Positions 47,547 through 56,115 are shown, counted from the stretch's first letter. The stretch is 64,000 nt of DNA from Gammaproteobacteria bacterium (GCA_026710545.1 JAPOQU010000079.1:1-64000), one strand, 5' to 3'. Numbers and translations are program-made. Notes: generated from the sequence alone by a model not told the origin.

Positions 47547-48160
47547 TTCTGTCTACTTAATAATTGCTATTGATCCAGAGCTTGTTTTTAGAATTGGCCT
47601 TTCAAAACAGGCAAATTTGTCATGTAAGATTACAGACTCCAACAACTTAGTCAATGTAATAGGTTAGCGAGTCGGAGTGAATGAGTTCGTCCGACTATGG
47701 AAGTTATATTTATTTGCTTCATGATGTCGAAATCAGGCATGGTGTTTTCCATAAGGCGATGTCGACTATCATGAATCGTACATGGATCAACACTACTCAA
47801 TCAAGGGTGAAAACCAATATTAGACACGTTTAAAAGAAAATTATGGGGGGGGAAATCGTTGGAATATATTGGATATTAATTATTTTATTCTTTAAAAATA
47901 ATAAGTTATTCGTAGCTTCGAGTCTCTCTCCCGGCACCATTTATTACTTTGGTATTAATAAGTTAATTCCTGTGGCCCAGTAGAAATTCATTGACCGGCT
48001 TCAATCAACGGCCTTTGTCCATTGCCCAAAGGCATCTCTCCTGAGTTTTCTGTAATGCGTAGCTGATGATAGCGGGTGGAAACCGGTGAAGTTTGTATGT
48101 GTTCATTCCCGCATTATCCATTTTCGGGAGTTATTTTGTCAAAATCACGCAGATTGAAAA
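47547..48160. other. Intergenic region holding attachment-site copy 2
   Basis: No gene is supported in this stretch. It contains an inverted repeat AGTCGGA (47671-47677)/TCCGACT (47691-47697), AT-rich sequence near 47820-47910, and the second att copy at 47917-47942. From 47943 to 48160 nothing further is recognisable. Confidence 0.6.
47917..47942 (+). other. Attachment site copy 2 (tRNA-Leu 3' end duplicate)
   Basis: Exact 26-bp copy of the tRNA-Leu 3' end plus TTT, with no tRNA sequence in front of it. It marks the distal end of the element. Confidence 0.78.
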
Positions 48161-48556
48161 TCAGCGACGATCATGAATATTGTCTTTCGCCCTGCTACGC
48201 CGAAGAAAAGCTGCAAGCTCCGTTTCCTCAACGATACCCTGGGCTGCTTTTATGACCATATCCCCAAGGGTTTTTATATCGTACTCAAGCTGAATACCAT
48301 TCAGTTTCAGGATGACCTGCATGGCCGTATGCGCGGTTCTTTTATTGGCATCGTGAAAGCAGTGGCCGACGGCAATATAGCAGGTGTAACAGGCGGCAAG
48401 ATCATAAACATCACCGATAAGTCCATAGGCAAGGCGGTTTTCGATCCTGCCAATCACGGCCTCAACAGGTCGCTCGCTCACTATGCCCTGTAACTCGTCA
48501 CGCAATATTACTCGTTCATGTATGGCGACGACTTGCTCAGCCGTGATATAGCGCAT
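48161..48556 (-). CDS. doc: Doc-type Fic-fold toxin
   Basis: A 131-residue death-on-curing protein from MRYITAEQVVAIHERVI, with the Doc/Fic active-site motif HCFHDANKRTA (His65). Doc phosphorylates EF-Tu at Thr, arresting translation. The ATG at 48556 overlaps the antitoxin TGA by one base (TGATG). Typical length and N-terminus for Doc rather than AMPylating Fic. Confidence 0.92.
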   Translation of the reverse strand: MRYITAEQVVAIHERVILRDELQGIVSERPVEAVIGRIENRLAYGLIGDVYDLAACYTCYIAVGHCFHDANKRTAHTAMQVILKLNGIQLEYDIKTLGDMVIKAAQGIVEETELAAFLRRSRAKDNIHDRR

Positions 48557-48804
48557 CACTTGTCTTTGAGGTAGTCGTTCACCGCCAGTGCGTTATCATC
48601 GAGAGTGTCCAGCGCAGCCATCACTTCGTCTGTTTCGCACACACTGAAATCAAGTTTTTCCACGGCACTCGCCGGGACGAAATATCCCACCACATTCGAA
48701 CGATTGAGAACTGCCACAGGTTTGGAGCCTGCCTTGTCAATGACTTTCCTGGGTTCGCGTAGCTCGGTTACCGATACGGTCTTATTGGTCAGAAGGGTCT
48801 CCAT
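48556..48804 (-). CDS. phd: Phd/YefM-like antitoxin
   Basis: An 82-residue antitoxin with an N-terminal Phd fold (KTVSVTELREPRKVIDKAGSKPVAVLNRSNVVGYFVPASAVEKL) and a C-terminal tail carrying DNALAVNDYLKDK that would bind Doc. A GGAG lies about 12 bp upstream of its ATG. Overlaps the doc start, forming a standard type II operon. Confidence 0.88.
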   Translation of the reverse strand: METLLTNKTVSVTELREPRKVIDKAGSKPVAVLNRSNVVGYFVPASAVEKLDFSVCETDEVMAALDTLDDNALAVNDYLKDK

Positions 48805-49258
48805 GGTAAGCTCGTCTCCAATGTGAATGTCAATATATGATACACAATTAAAAGTGCTTTTAAAATAAAGTATGACAAATCAAGAAATCCTTGATGTTAT
48901 ACTTAACTTGTCAAGACCGAAAGTTTGACGCTGTACCCTCTCTGCTGCGCAGACGTTGTGCACATGCGCCAGACTCAGTAAACTGCGTATTTCTTTTAGT
49001 TAATGCCCAGAGCCCTGTCCAGAATGCCTGCTTCTGCCAACAAGTCATATACAAGCTGTGTAATCCGTTCATAAACCAAGCCATTCACGGCGCTCAAAAA
49101 ATTTCTGTAGTTTCCTCTGGAAATATGCGTTGAAAATTTTTCTTTAACCACTCGTGAATCAGAAATTCTCATGCAACCTTATGTTTTATTTTCACCTCCA
49201 TAAAATGTAGGTTAGAATGTAAAGGCCCCTAGTTGATCAGACTAGGGATCTTGCTTAT
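48805..49258. other. Intergenic region without a supported gene
   Basis: AT-rich just upstream of phd (48830-48900), where the phd promoter should lie. A 7-bp hairpin CCCTAGT (49227-49233)/ACTAGGG (49241-49247) precedes the tRNA-like sequence. An 80-codon frame at 48891-49133 has no recognisable features and is not called. Confidence 0.5.
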
Positions 49259-49345
49259 GCTCAGGTGGTAGAACTGGTAAACACAGGAAGCTAGCACTTC
49301 CCACGTCTCGCAGGCTTGCGGGTTCGAATCCCGCCGCCTCCACCA
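49259..49345 (+). tRNA. Degenerate tRNA-like sequence (Leu-like 5' half, Ser-like 3' end), likely pseudo-tRNA
   Basis: The D-arm (GGTGGTAGAACTGGTAAACA) resembles that of tRNA-Leu, an anticodon stem GGAAG/CTTCC is present, and the T-arm GCGGG-TTCGAAT-CCCGC and terminal CCA are intact. However, the 5' acceptor (GCTCAGG) does not pair with the 3' acceptor (CGCCTCC), and the anticodon loop is only six bases (CTAGCA). It looks like a recombined or captured tRNA/ssrA-type 3' end rather than a working tRNA. Confidence 0.45.
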
Positions 49346-49495
49346 CATTGGCGTATGTATATTATTGTTTTTTCTCCATTTTATGGAAAACTGAACAAAT
49401 TAGCTATCACCTTAGGCATCAGTGCCTTGCTGCGCATGGCCGTCGTATGGGAGAGTTGCTGCCACAACAAGAGGTGAAGGCGGAGGTCGCACACA

Positions 49496-51523
49496 ATGGT
49501 TGATTATCTCGTCGTGACATTCATCCGAGAGGAGTATGAGGCAGTCCTGCGGCAGTTTCGGGATCCTGACGATAACACTGTTTCGGGAGTCCCCGGCGAT
49601 ACCCGAGTAGTACGGGTGACGGCGAGGAGCGGCCAAGGTGTCGCCGTCGCAATCGCGAGGACTGCTTGCGAGGGCAATGTATCAGCGCAGGACGCGGTGC
49701 TTGAACTGATCACTGCGCAGCAGCCGAGGCTAGTCCTTGCCGTGGGTATTGCGGGTGCAGTGCCTACAAGCGATGTCTTCTTGGGCGACGTCGTGCTCGC
49801 AAAGGACATCCACGACCTGACGCGCGGTGCCGAGACTGCTACCGGTAGAGAGGAAGCAGCGGCGAGTTCCTACTTGATGAACGCTGTCAAGGATTTCGTC
49901 ACGAATGTGACGACGCACGACTTTAAGAAATGGCAGGATTGGGCCGCTTCCATCGCTCGACCCGAAGTGGAAGGAATTGGGAACTCATGGACCGATGATG
50001 AAGATTGGGACAAGAAGATAAACGGGACCCTTGAGGACAACCGGAAACGTACGCTGCCGATAGTCGTCGACGGTGTGATTGCCAGCTCCGATCATCTCGT
50101 GAAGTCAGAAGATTTCATGGAAAACCGGCTACTTGTCGACCGTCGCATACTGGCCAATGACATGGAGTCAGCGGGCGTGGCAAAGGCTTGCGAGAGGAGA
50201 CACGTACCACTGCTCATTCTCCGTGCCATAAGTGACATCGTTGGGCATGCCAGGAGTGATGATTGGAAGCGTTATGCATGCGAAATCGTTGCGGGGTGTG
50301 CGCGGGAGGTCGTGTATCTCGAGTCTGTCGACACTATCGAAAGCAAGCTCAAGAAAGGAGAGCCGGGACTTTCAGGTGCCACAAAAGGCATCATTGACTC
50401 GTTGGACGACACACTCGTTCGGATAAGGCGCGGTGTGACCAGCGAATATGCGTCGGCATGCCAAGAGGCATTCGACCGGTTTCGGGAGCTTCCAGAAAAG
50501 CTAAAGAGGCGATGGGCTCCCGACCTGTTTGAAACTCTTGATCGACCGATGAAGTACTTGGGTGACAAGAAGCTCGTTCTAGATGTTGCTAAAGCGTGCA
50601 TTGAGTGCTGTAGCGGTGTGGACTTGGACGATAGGACAGCAGAATGTCAGGCGAGGGCCAGGATATGCGGCACATCATGGGTCTACCAAAGGACGGGTAA
50701 CTTGGGGTTGGCTGAGCAAGAAGCGCTAAAGAGCGTACGCATCAGCGAAGGAGTCAGCTCGCGCAAAAACCTCGCGTTTTGCAAGAAGTGTCTAGGACGA
50801 CTTAAACGATTGCGAGCTGAGGCGGAATCCAACCCGGAAGTAAAGCGCGCGTTCTTCAAGGATAGTGTGCAGTGCCTTGAGGAAGCCATTTCTTTGTTTC
50901 GCGATCTCGATCACGACCGGGAGGTTGGCGATTGCTACAGCCTGTTGGGGAGGACGTACCTCAGTAAAGGGGATATCCGCACGGCAAGCGAGTGCGTCGA
51001 GGAAGCGATGCGTCGGATCGACCCCGATTCAAAGGACTACCTAGATCTCCGGATTTTGGAAGGGGACATCTGCTTGGCCGCGGGAGAGCACGCGAAAGCT
51101 TTTGAGGCGTTCGGAGAGGTGATCGATTTGTCATCGGAGCAGGACTACCAGATATCAGAGATTGTGGCTAGGGCTCACCGTCAAAGAGCGTGGACGTTGA
51201 TGCGAGTGGGTCGAAACGCAGAAGCGGAAATTGCGTTCGCCAAGGCGCAGAGGATCTGGGAGTACTACGGAGAGGACAACTTTGCCGCTGAGGCGGAATG
51301 GGGTGGAATTCTCGCATCCGAGATATTGGAACGGCGGACGAAGTTGTTGCTGGAAGCGGAAGACTCACTAGTGCGCTGCGAGGCCGTGAGGCTCTACAGG
51401 GAAGAGCAGTCCAAGCGTAGGCCAAGAGCTGTGGCACAGAGGGGCCGGGCTGATAACACGGTCTGGAAAAACCTTATCAAGGAGGCGAAACGACTGCAGG
51501 CACTAGGCTCTGGGTCGGACTAG
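49496..51523 (+). CDS. Nucleoside phosphorylase-domain/TPR protein
   Basis: A 675-residue two-part protein. Residues 1-275 form a PNP/MTA-SAH nucleosidase-type domain: VDYLVVTFIREEYEAVLRQF, LVLAVGIAGAVPTSDVFLGDVVLAKDI (phosphorylase GI/GAL loop), and DMESAGVAKACERRHVPLLILRAISDIVG, the conserved M-E-x-x-G and R-x-I-S-D motifs that bind the nucleoside. Residues ~310-640 are helical repeats of TPR type (GTSWVYQRTGNLGLAEQEAL, YSLLGRTYLSKGDIRTASECVEEA). PNP domains appear as N-terminal effector/associated modules of NLR- and TPR-based bacterial conflict proteins. The next gene, a protease, begins at the very next base. Role as nucleotide-depleting effector is inference. Confidence 0.85.
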   Translation: MVDYLVVTFIREEYEAVLRQFRDPDDNTVSGVPGDTRVVRVTARSGQGVAVAIARTACEGNVSAQDAVLELITAQQPRLVLAVGIAGAVPTSDVFLGDVVLAKDIHDLTRGAETATGREEAAASSYLMNAVKDFVTNVTTHDFKKWQDWAASIARPEVEGIGNSWTDDEDWDKKINGTLEDNRKRTLPIVVDGVIASSDHLVKSEDFMENRLLVDRRILANDMESAGVAKACERRHVPLLILRAISDIVGHARSDDWKRYACEIVAGCAREVVYLESVDTIESKLKKGEPGLSGATKGIIDSLDDTLVRIRRGVTSEYASACQEAFDRFRELPEKLKRRWAPDLFETLDRPMKYLGDKKLVLDVAKACIECCSGVDLDDRTAECQARARICGTSWVYQRTGNLGLAEQEALKSVRISEGVSSRKNLAFCKKCLGRLKRLRAEAESNPEVKRAFFKDSVQCLEEAISLFRDLDHDREVGDCYSLLGRTYLSKGDIRTASECVEEAMRRIDPDSKDYLDLRILEGDICLAAGEHAKAFEAFGEVIDLSSEQDYQISEIVARAHRQRAWTLMRVGRNAEAEIAFAKAQRIWEYYGEDNFAAEAEWGGILASEILERRTKLLLEAEDSLVRCEAVRLYREEQSKRRPRAVAQRGRADNTVWKNLIKEAKRLQALGSGSD

Positions 51524-52252
51524 ATGGCTCGGCGAAACTATTGGCAAACTGCCGCAGCGCAACGCGTGAGACAGGTCGCTGGACTGAAGGATATCGATCA
51601 GGCCATCACGAAGATCACTGAGGACCTGGTGGATGGACTGGGCGGTCCTCCGACCGACTTGGAGGCGCTGGCCCGCAGGGTCGACGTTATGGATATCCGT
51701 CTAGACGACACGATGTTGGTGCCCGGAGAGCTACGAGAGCTGAGTGAGGGGCTGGTCGTGTTTCTGTCACCTAGCCTGACCAAGACTCGGCGCCGGTTCA
51801 CGCTTGCGCACGAGCTCGGCCATGCCTTCTTTGAGGGGACTGGGCGACGGCCGCACCCGAGTCGAGAGCTTGAACGGCTCTGTGATAAGTTTGCTGCCGA
51901 GTTCTTGATGCCTCGACGCGTGTTTGTCTCGTATGCGGGTCGGCACCCAGATCTTCCGCGTGTCCATGAACTTTGCCAGAGATTCAAGACGGGTCTGTTG
52001 GCGACGCTCGGGCGAGTCTCAGACATTTATCGCTACCGTGCAATTGAGTTGTGGGACAGTAAAGTAGTTTGGCACCGTAGATTGAGTGTGCCGGTGTTAC
52101 ATCAAGTCAGTGACCAGCTGAAGGCGTTGTACGGTGAGGCAGGAAACGAGGTCATCGAATTGTACGAGGGAGGAGGATACTCGAGGTGGAATCTTGAATG
52201 GGAGCCTCTCGGAGGAGAGAACCACAGAATAGGATTGTTGTATCCAGCATAG
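51524..52252 (+). CDS. ImmA/IrrE-family metallopeptidase
   Basis: A 242-residue protein with an M78 zinc peptidase core: TRRRFTLAHELGHAFFE (HELGH 96-100) and CDKFAAEFLMP (Glu126 as third ligand region). The N-terminus has a short helical segment rather than a clear XRE HTH. ImmA/IrrE proteases are activated by DNA damage or other signals and cut a repressor or partner. It starts immediately after the stop of the PNP-TPR gene (TAGATG), so the substrate or regulator is most simply that protein. Confidence 0.88.
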   Translation: MARRNYWQTAAAQRVRQVAGLKDIDQAITKITEDLVDGLGGPPTDLEALARRVDVMDIRLDDTMLVPGELRELSEGLVVFLSPSLTKTRRRFTLAHELGHAFFEGTGRRPHPSRELERLCDKFAAEFLMPRRVFVSYAGRHPDLPRVHELCQRFKTGLLATLGRVSDIYRYRAIELWDSKVVWHRRLSVPVLHQVSDQLKALYGEAGNEVIELYEGGGYSRWNLEWEPLGGENHRIGLLYPA

Positions 52253-52457
52253 AATAAACGTGACGCGGCGTTTTGAAGGATGTGGAAGTCATGCCTCTTG
52301 GCCATGACTGGCACAAGAACGGGGAGAGGGTCATCTCCAGCAAATCCGGGGCGATTCAGTCTGATTTCATGGAAGCTGATTTGGCAGGCAGCCTTTGTTA
52401 CAACCAGACGGATTTTACCGGGGCTGTTTCAACCGGTGCCAAGCGGCATATGTAGAG

Positions 52458-53105
52458 TCAGATTTTTTTCGCCGCGATTCCCACAGCCGCGGCATTTGTA
52501 ACCATTCGATAAGCACTCTGCCTACTCGCCTGAGAACACAGTAATATCACGCTGATAAGCACAAGCAACGACCAATGCCCCAAGGAAGATAGTGATACGT
52601 AGACAGCCAGATATTGCCATAAGAGCATAGCTGTCAAAAGGACGAACAGCCCCGAGACCGCATCACGATACAACAGAAAACTACGATGCGCCTGTAAGAC
52701 CTCCCGGGTATCTTTCACCGGCGAGAAAATCTCCTTGTACCAGTAGGCGTTCTGAGACACCTCTGCCATGTCATGTACAAACAACTCAGGCCATTTTTCC
52801 TGTAACAACACCATGGAAAGACGCTGGTCATTGGCACACAGCGTCTTACACCGGTGGCCTGGAAGTACATTGCTAATCCGAAGGAATAGCAATGCATGTT
52901 TCACGGAATTGGGAAGGATATGTGACAGCAACGCGCCAAAACTGGTGATAGCAGCCATGACAAATGACTGTTTGAACAACTGGTCGGTAAACGCAAAAGC
53001 CTCTAATACACCCCATTGAACCAGAACCATAAGAGTCAATGTCCCGACGTAGATTGCTGTCAGGGGAACAGTGTTCTGTGATTTCAGGTCTTTCTCTCTT
53101 GACAT
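52458..53105 (-). CDS. Four-helix membrane protein paired with an MBL hydrolase
   Basis: A 215-residue protein with two N-terminal hydrophobic segments (about 15-38 and 47-65) and two C-terminal ones (about 148-168 and 175-195) around a soluble middle region. This 2+2 arrangement recalls membrane effector modules in bacterial conflict systems, but no named family (such as SLATT) can be assigned with confidence. Its ATG follows the stop codon of the MBL gene directly (TAAATG), so the two are co-translated. The 52253-52457 stretch downstream holds no supported gene. Confidence 0.7.
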   Translation of the reverse strand: MSREKDLKSQNTVPLTAIYVGTLTLMVLVQWGVLEAFAFTDQLFKQSFVMAAITSFGALLSHILPNSVKHALLFLRISNVLPGHRCKTLCANDQRLSMVLLQEKWPELFVHDMAEVSQNAYWYKEIFSPVKDTREVLQAHRSFLLYRDAVSGLFVLLTAMLLWQYLAVYVSLSSLGHWSLLVLISVILLCSQASRQSAYRMVTNAAAVGIAAKKI

Positions 53106-54200
53106 TTATTTTTCATCCTCATAAACCCAGTAATATTGATCTGAGACCACTGCATTCCAACCCCACCGACAAGGGGCATTATATGCGTATCGTGTCGTCT
53201 TTCCCCTAGTAGCCATCGCATTCACACCCCGGTGTGTCAATGCGTTCATAACAGCCTTGTACGGATGCTTCGGGTCCCCTTTGCTGGCTGTTGATACGAC
53301 GGCAAACACGTTGCGTGTCATTCCAGGTGGTAATGGCGTACCAACCAAGCGGTTTAGTATTGTCGGACCGACATTTCTTCGACTCCCATGATGTGGGATT
53401 TGTATGAGCGCCCATTGAGCCAGTTGTGAAGACCAAACCATATTGTCCAACGCATGAGATAACGCGGTGATGCCCGCATCACCCGTGAACAGTAACCGTC
53501 GGCCTTCCACAACCAACTGGGTTATAACACTTGTCTTGTTCTTTGCTGAGGTGGCGTCCTCATCATCAAGTGCATCTACACCCCAATTGGAAAAGAACAA
53601 TTTTTTCGATTGTGAATCAATTTCCATGAGCACTTCTGCAAGACTTCTTACAGGCTTTTTGACTTCAGGCATCCCGTCAAATTCAGGGATGAGACTTTCA
53701 TAATAATCCTTGTTCGGCCCTAGAATCTGTAAATGATTTTCGTCATATAACGAAGTTCCAGTGAAGGGCTCAATGATATGAATACTTTTTTGCTAAGCTT
53801 TGGCGACTAGATTGCTTGCCGCATCCAGGCTTTCACACAAGCGATTCCCGATGCTGGCATCCGTGACTCGCCCATCCATAAATTTACCCGCTAAACCTGA
53901 GTTGTGTTTCCATGGCTGATGTATCCAAAGTTCTCGTACAAGTAAACTATCAAGCACGACATCTAGCCCGCTGATGTGATCCAGGTCCGGATGGGTTGAT
54001 ATGACCGCGTCAATCATGTCAGTCCCATAATACCTGGTAACATGATTAACCAATTCTTGTCCTGAATCGCGAAAACCTCCATCAATAATAACGACTCGCT
54101 GTTCCTCACGTTGACCGTGTAGATTCCCCCAGCGGAGCGCTATGGCATCGCCGCTTTTGGATTCCTGGCCGACTCCGATGATGTCTACCTCATATCCCAC
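53106..54200 (-). CDS. ComEC-like MBL-fold hydrolase interrupted by an in-frame amber codon
   Basis: The reading frame spans 364 codons with one TAG at 53795-53793 (after residue 135) and continuous, sensible MBL sequence on both sides in the same frame. The N-terminal part carries STHPDLDHISG (His70, Asp72, Asp74, His75 metal site); the C-terminal part has SVITQLVVEGRRLLFTGDAG and IQIPHHGSRRNVG, as in ComEC/Rec2-type beta-lactamase folds. Across the stop the text reads ...VAKA-stop-QKSIHIIEPFTG. No signal peptide or membrane segment. Either a fresh nonsense mutation, a sequence error, or readthrough. Pairs with the following membrane protein. Confidence 0.8.
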
Positions 54201-54727
54201 TATTCGTATCCCGCCTCAAATCTTACCGACCACCAAGTTTTACCGTGTTGTTGTTATTCCGATGCTCGAGTAATTACCTGCCGGGGTCCCTCAGTCGCCA
54301 GTAAACCCGCTATGGCAAAACCTGCCTGAGTTAAAGCAGTATACCTGCTTGACCTCAACGATTTGCACCGTATCAGCCCGTTCAGCTACACTAGGACGCG
54401 ACTAATATCGAATTATAATAGAAAATAGAATGTCTGAATTCATGCTGTCCGGACATCGCAGCCGTAATGTTTTCGGTCCCCTGGTTCGTTTCCGCGGCAA
54501 CCCGTCAGGGACGGATGGGACAAGGACTAGAGGATGCAGGTCGCCCATACGGATCTCGGAGCAGGACGCCATGGGATCTGCGTTGCGCCAACCTTTTCCG
54601 GGTCAGCCGCTCGCATCGCAGCCTCTTCATCAGCTCCCGTCCGGACCAGAAACTGTAGCATGGAAAGATTGACGCTCTGCCATTTCTTGATTGAACTATC
54701 CTGATTTACTAGACTCCCGGATCGATT
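54201..54727. other. Intergenic region without a supported gene
   Basis: About 530 bp between the accessory MBL gene and the chromosomal ABM gene. It contains a small palindromic segment GCAGTATACCTGC near 54339 and a GC-rich stretch at 54480-54660 with repeated GGGAC/GGATG words. A frame at 54430-54672 has no recognisable features. This is the right boundary of the accessory region. Confidence 0.5.
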
Positions 54728-55063
54728 ATGTCCCAAATCCTGAAGAATCTGCCGGTGGGCAGCTATGCTGTAGTATTTCCGTCGATCAGCAGCGGCGTCG
54801 ATGAGGAGGGGCACGAAAAAATGCTTGCTGAATTGTACGGCCGGGTCCAGGAAATCGAAGGTTTTCTGGGTCTGGAATCCGCCTCAAGCAGCCCCTTCAA
54901 GCTTGCTGTTGCATATTTTGATTCCCTTGAGTCCATAGCTGCCTGGCGGCGAAACAGCACGCATATCGCCGCCAAGAACAAGGCCCGTTCCACCTGGCTG
55001 GATGACTGGCAGATACGAATCTGCAAAATTGAGGATATATACGGAAAACAGTCAAATGATTAG
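54728..55063 (+). CDS. Antibiotic biosynthesis monooxygenase (ABM)-domain protein
   Basis: A 111-residue dimeric alpha/beta-barrel type protein. The late segment VAYFDSLESIAAWRRNSTHIAAKNKARSTWLDDWQIRICKIEDIYG is the standard ABM pattern (W.s.eal.aWr....H..a...gr..w...y...i..v). Such small proteins oxidise quinones or degrade haem, or have no known activity. It converges on, and overlaps by 12 bp, the nnrU-like gene. Confidence 0.82.
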   Translation: MSQILKNLPVGSYAVVFPSISSGVDEEGHEKMLAELYGRVQEIEGFLGLESASSSPFKLAVAYFDSLESIAAWRRNSTHIAAKNKARSTWLDDWQIRICKIEDIYGKQSND

Positions 55064-55624
55064 CGGTACGCCAATCAACCGGCTGTGCAATATAAACAGG
55101 AACAGCGCGTAAATTCCCAGGCCGGCCACAACGGCAATAAGGTCGTTTGCAGCCGTTTCAGAAAATCCGGGTGCCGGACGCGGCCGGCGGTGTTTCATGG
55201 AAATACGCCCGGCGACCGCCCAGGCCAGAAAGCAACCGAACAGCAGCACATCGGCAAGGGCGCCGTTAACCAGCAAGTGCGCAAACGCCCAGATCTTGAC
55301 CGCGGTAAAAGCCGGATATTTCACTGCGGCTTTGATGCGCCCCGGTAAAAAAACCGCCAGCAGCAGCGGGAATACGAACAGCATCAGGAGAAAGTTGACG
55401 TGCCGCAGCCAATCCGGCGTTGTATAGAGGACTACAGGAACATTCCTTGCGATTCCGTAACCCCATACCAGCAACACCAGTCCGCCAAGTGAAGCCAGTC
55501 CATGAAGGACTCTCCATGGGCGTTCACCCAGCCGTTGCGCCATGTCGTCGCGCCAGGAGTCACTGATGATGGAGATGGAATGTACGGCAAAAAAAAGTAT
55601 CAGCCCGGTAATGAATAACAGCAT
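55052..55624 (-). CDS. NnrU family membrane protein
   Basis: A 190-residue integral membrane protein with about five to six helices. LILFFAVHSISI at the start, LGERPWRVLHGLASLGGLVLLVWGYGIAR and KIWAFAHLLVNGALADVLLFGCFLAWAVAGRISMKHR match NnrU, a haem/nitric-oxide-metabolism associated protein also related to isoprenoid-type methyltransferase folds. No denitrification genes are nearby, so the role here is unassigned. Confidence 0.88.
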   Translation of the reverse strand: MLLFITGLILFFAVHSISIISDSWRDDMAQRLGERPWRVLHGLASLGGLVLLVWGYGIARNVPVVLYTTPDWLRHVNFLLMLFVFPLLLAVFLPGRIKAAVKYPAFTAVKIWAFAHLLVNGALADVLLFGCFLAWAVAGRISMKHRRPRPAPGFSETAANDLIAVVAGLGIYALFLFILHSRLIGVPLII

Positions 55625-55809
55625 AAATGCTCGCCTCAGTGGAAATTACATGGCAGTTTATGTGACATCAATCCTGAACAAATATACACGCAATCACCGG
55701 GGTTGAAGAGAGGAACCTGTTATGTAACGGCCCGTTATTGTTACATCAACCGATTCTGCTGTAGACTTCATGAATTATTTTTCCTGTTCCTCAACCTGGG
55801 GGGTTCCCT

Positions 55810-56112
55810 ATGGATATCAAGGACATTTGCGCCGACATGGCGCAGAAAGCCACCACTATCGACCCGCTCGGGAAGACATTGAAATTCTGCCTCGACGACG
55901 AAATCATGTTGATAGACGGAACCGGTGAGCAGAACGAGGTGTCGATAATTACCGGGAATGATATTGAATCCGACTGTACCGTTACCATGTCGCTGGAAAC
56001 CTACGGCAAGCTGCAGCGGCGGGAAGTGAAGCCCTTCATGCTGGTTGCATCCCGCAAGATCAAGGTGAAAGGCGACTTGTCGATAGCAGCCAGGCTGAAA
56101 CAGTTGACGTAA
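55810..56112 (+). CDS. SCP2 sterol-binding domain protein
   Basis: A 100-residue single-domain SCP2: GKTLKFCLDDEIMLIDGTGEQNEVSIITGNDIESDCTVTMSLETYGKLQRREVKPFMLVASRKIKVKGDLSIAARL. The D-CTVTMSLETY and KIKVKGDLS segments are diagnostic. It would bind lipids, sterols or acyl-CoA. It starts a three-gene same-strand group with a sulfotransferase (3-bp gap) and a DUF1214 protein, suggesting lipid or steroid handling. Confidence 0.9.
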   Translation: MDIKDICADMAQKATTIDPLGKTLKFCLDDEIMLIDGTGEQNEVSIITGNDIESDCTVTMSLETYGKLQRREVKPFMLVASRKIKVKGDLSIAARLKQLT

Positions 56113-56115
56113 CCG

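Larger units (their letters stand above)
44713..47942. mobile_element. tRNA-Leu-integrated 3.2-kb element bounded by 26-bp direct repeats
   Basis: Exact direct repeats at 44713-44738 (within the tRNA 3' end) and 47917-47942 bracket four genes: a secreted hypothetical protein, a lipoprotein, a DUF4411 PIN-like protein and an XRE/ImmA-IrrE protein. The interior is more AT-rich than the chromosome on either side. Integration at tRNA 3' ends with regeneration of the tRNA is classic for tyrosine-recombinase islands, but no integrase is encoded inside, so this is a remnant, a satellite mobilised in trans, or one cassette of a larger tandem array. Confidence 0.72.

Noticed and set aside
48891-49133. 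An 80-codon reading frame between phd and the tRNA-like sequence
   Set aside because: No ribosome binding site, no recognisable domain, and composition like non-coding sequence.
47943-49258. A second tRNA-bounded element from 47917 to the tRNA-like sequence at 49259
   Set aside because: The 3' ends of the two sequences differ, so there is no direct repeat to support integration between them.
52273-52455. A 60-codon frame after the ImmA/IrrE gene
   Set aside because: Short, no recognisable motif, no conserved-looking pattern; evidence too thin to call.
54430-54672. An 80-codon reading frame left of the ABM gene
   Set aside because: Low-complexity, no family resemblance, lies in repeat-like GC-rich sequence.
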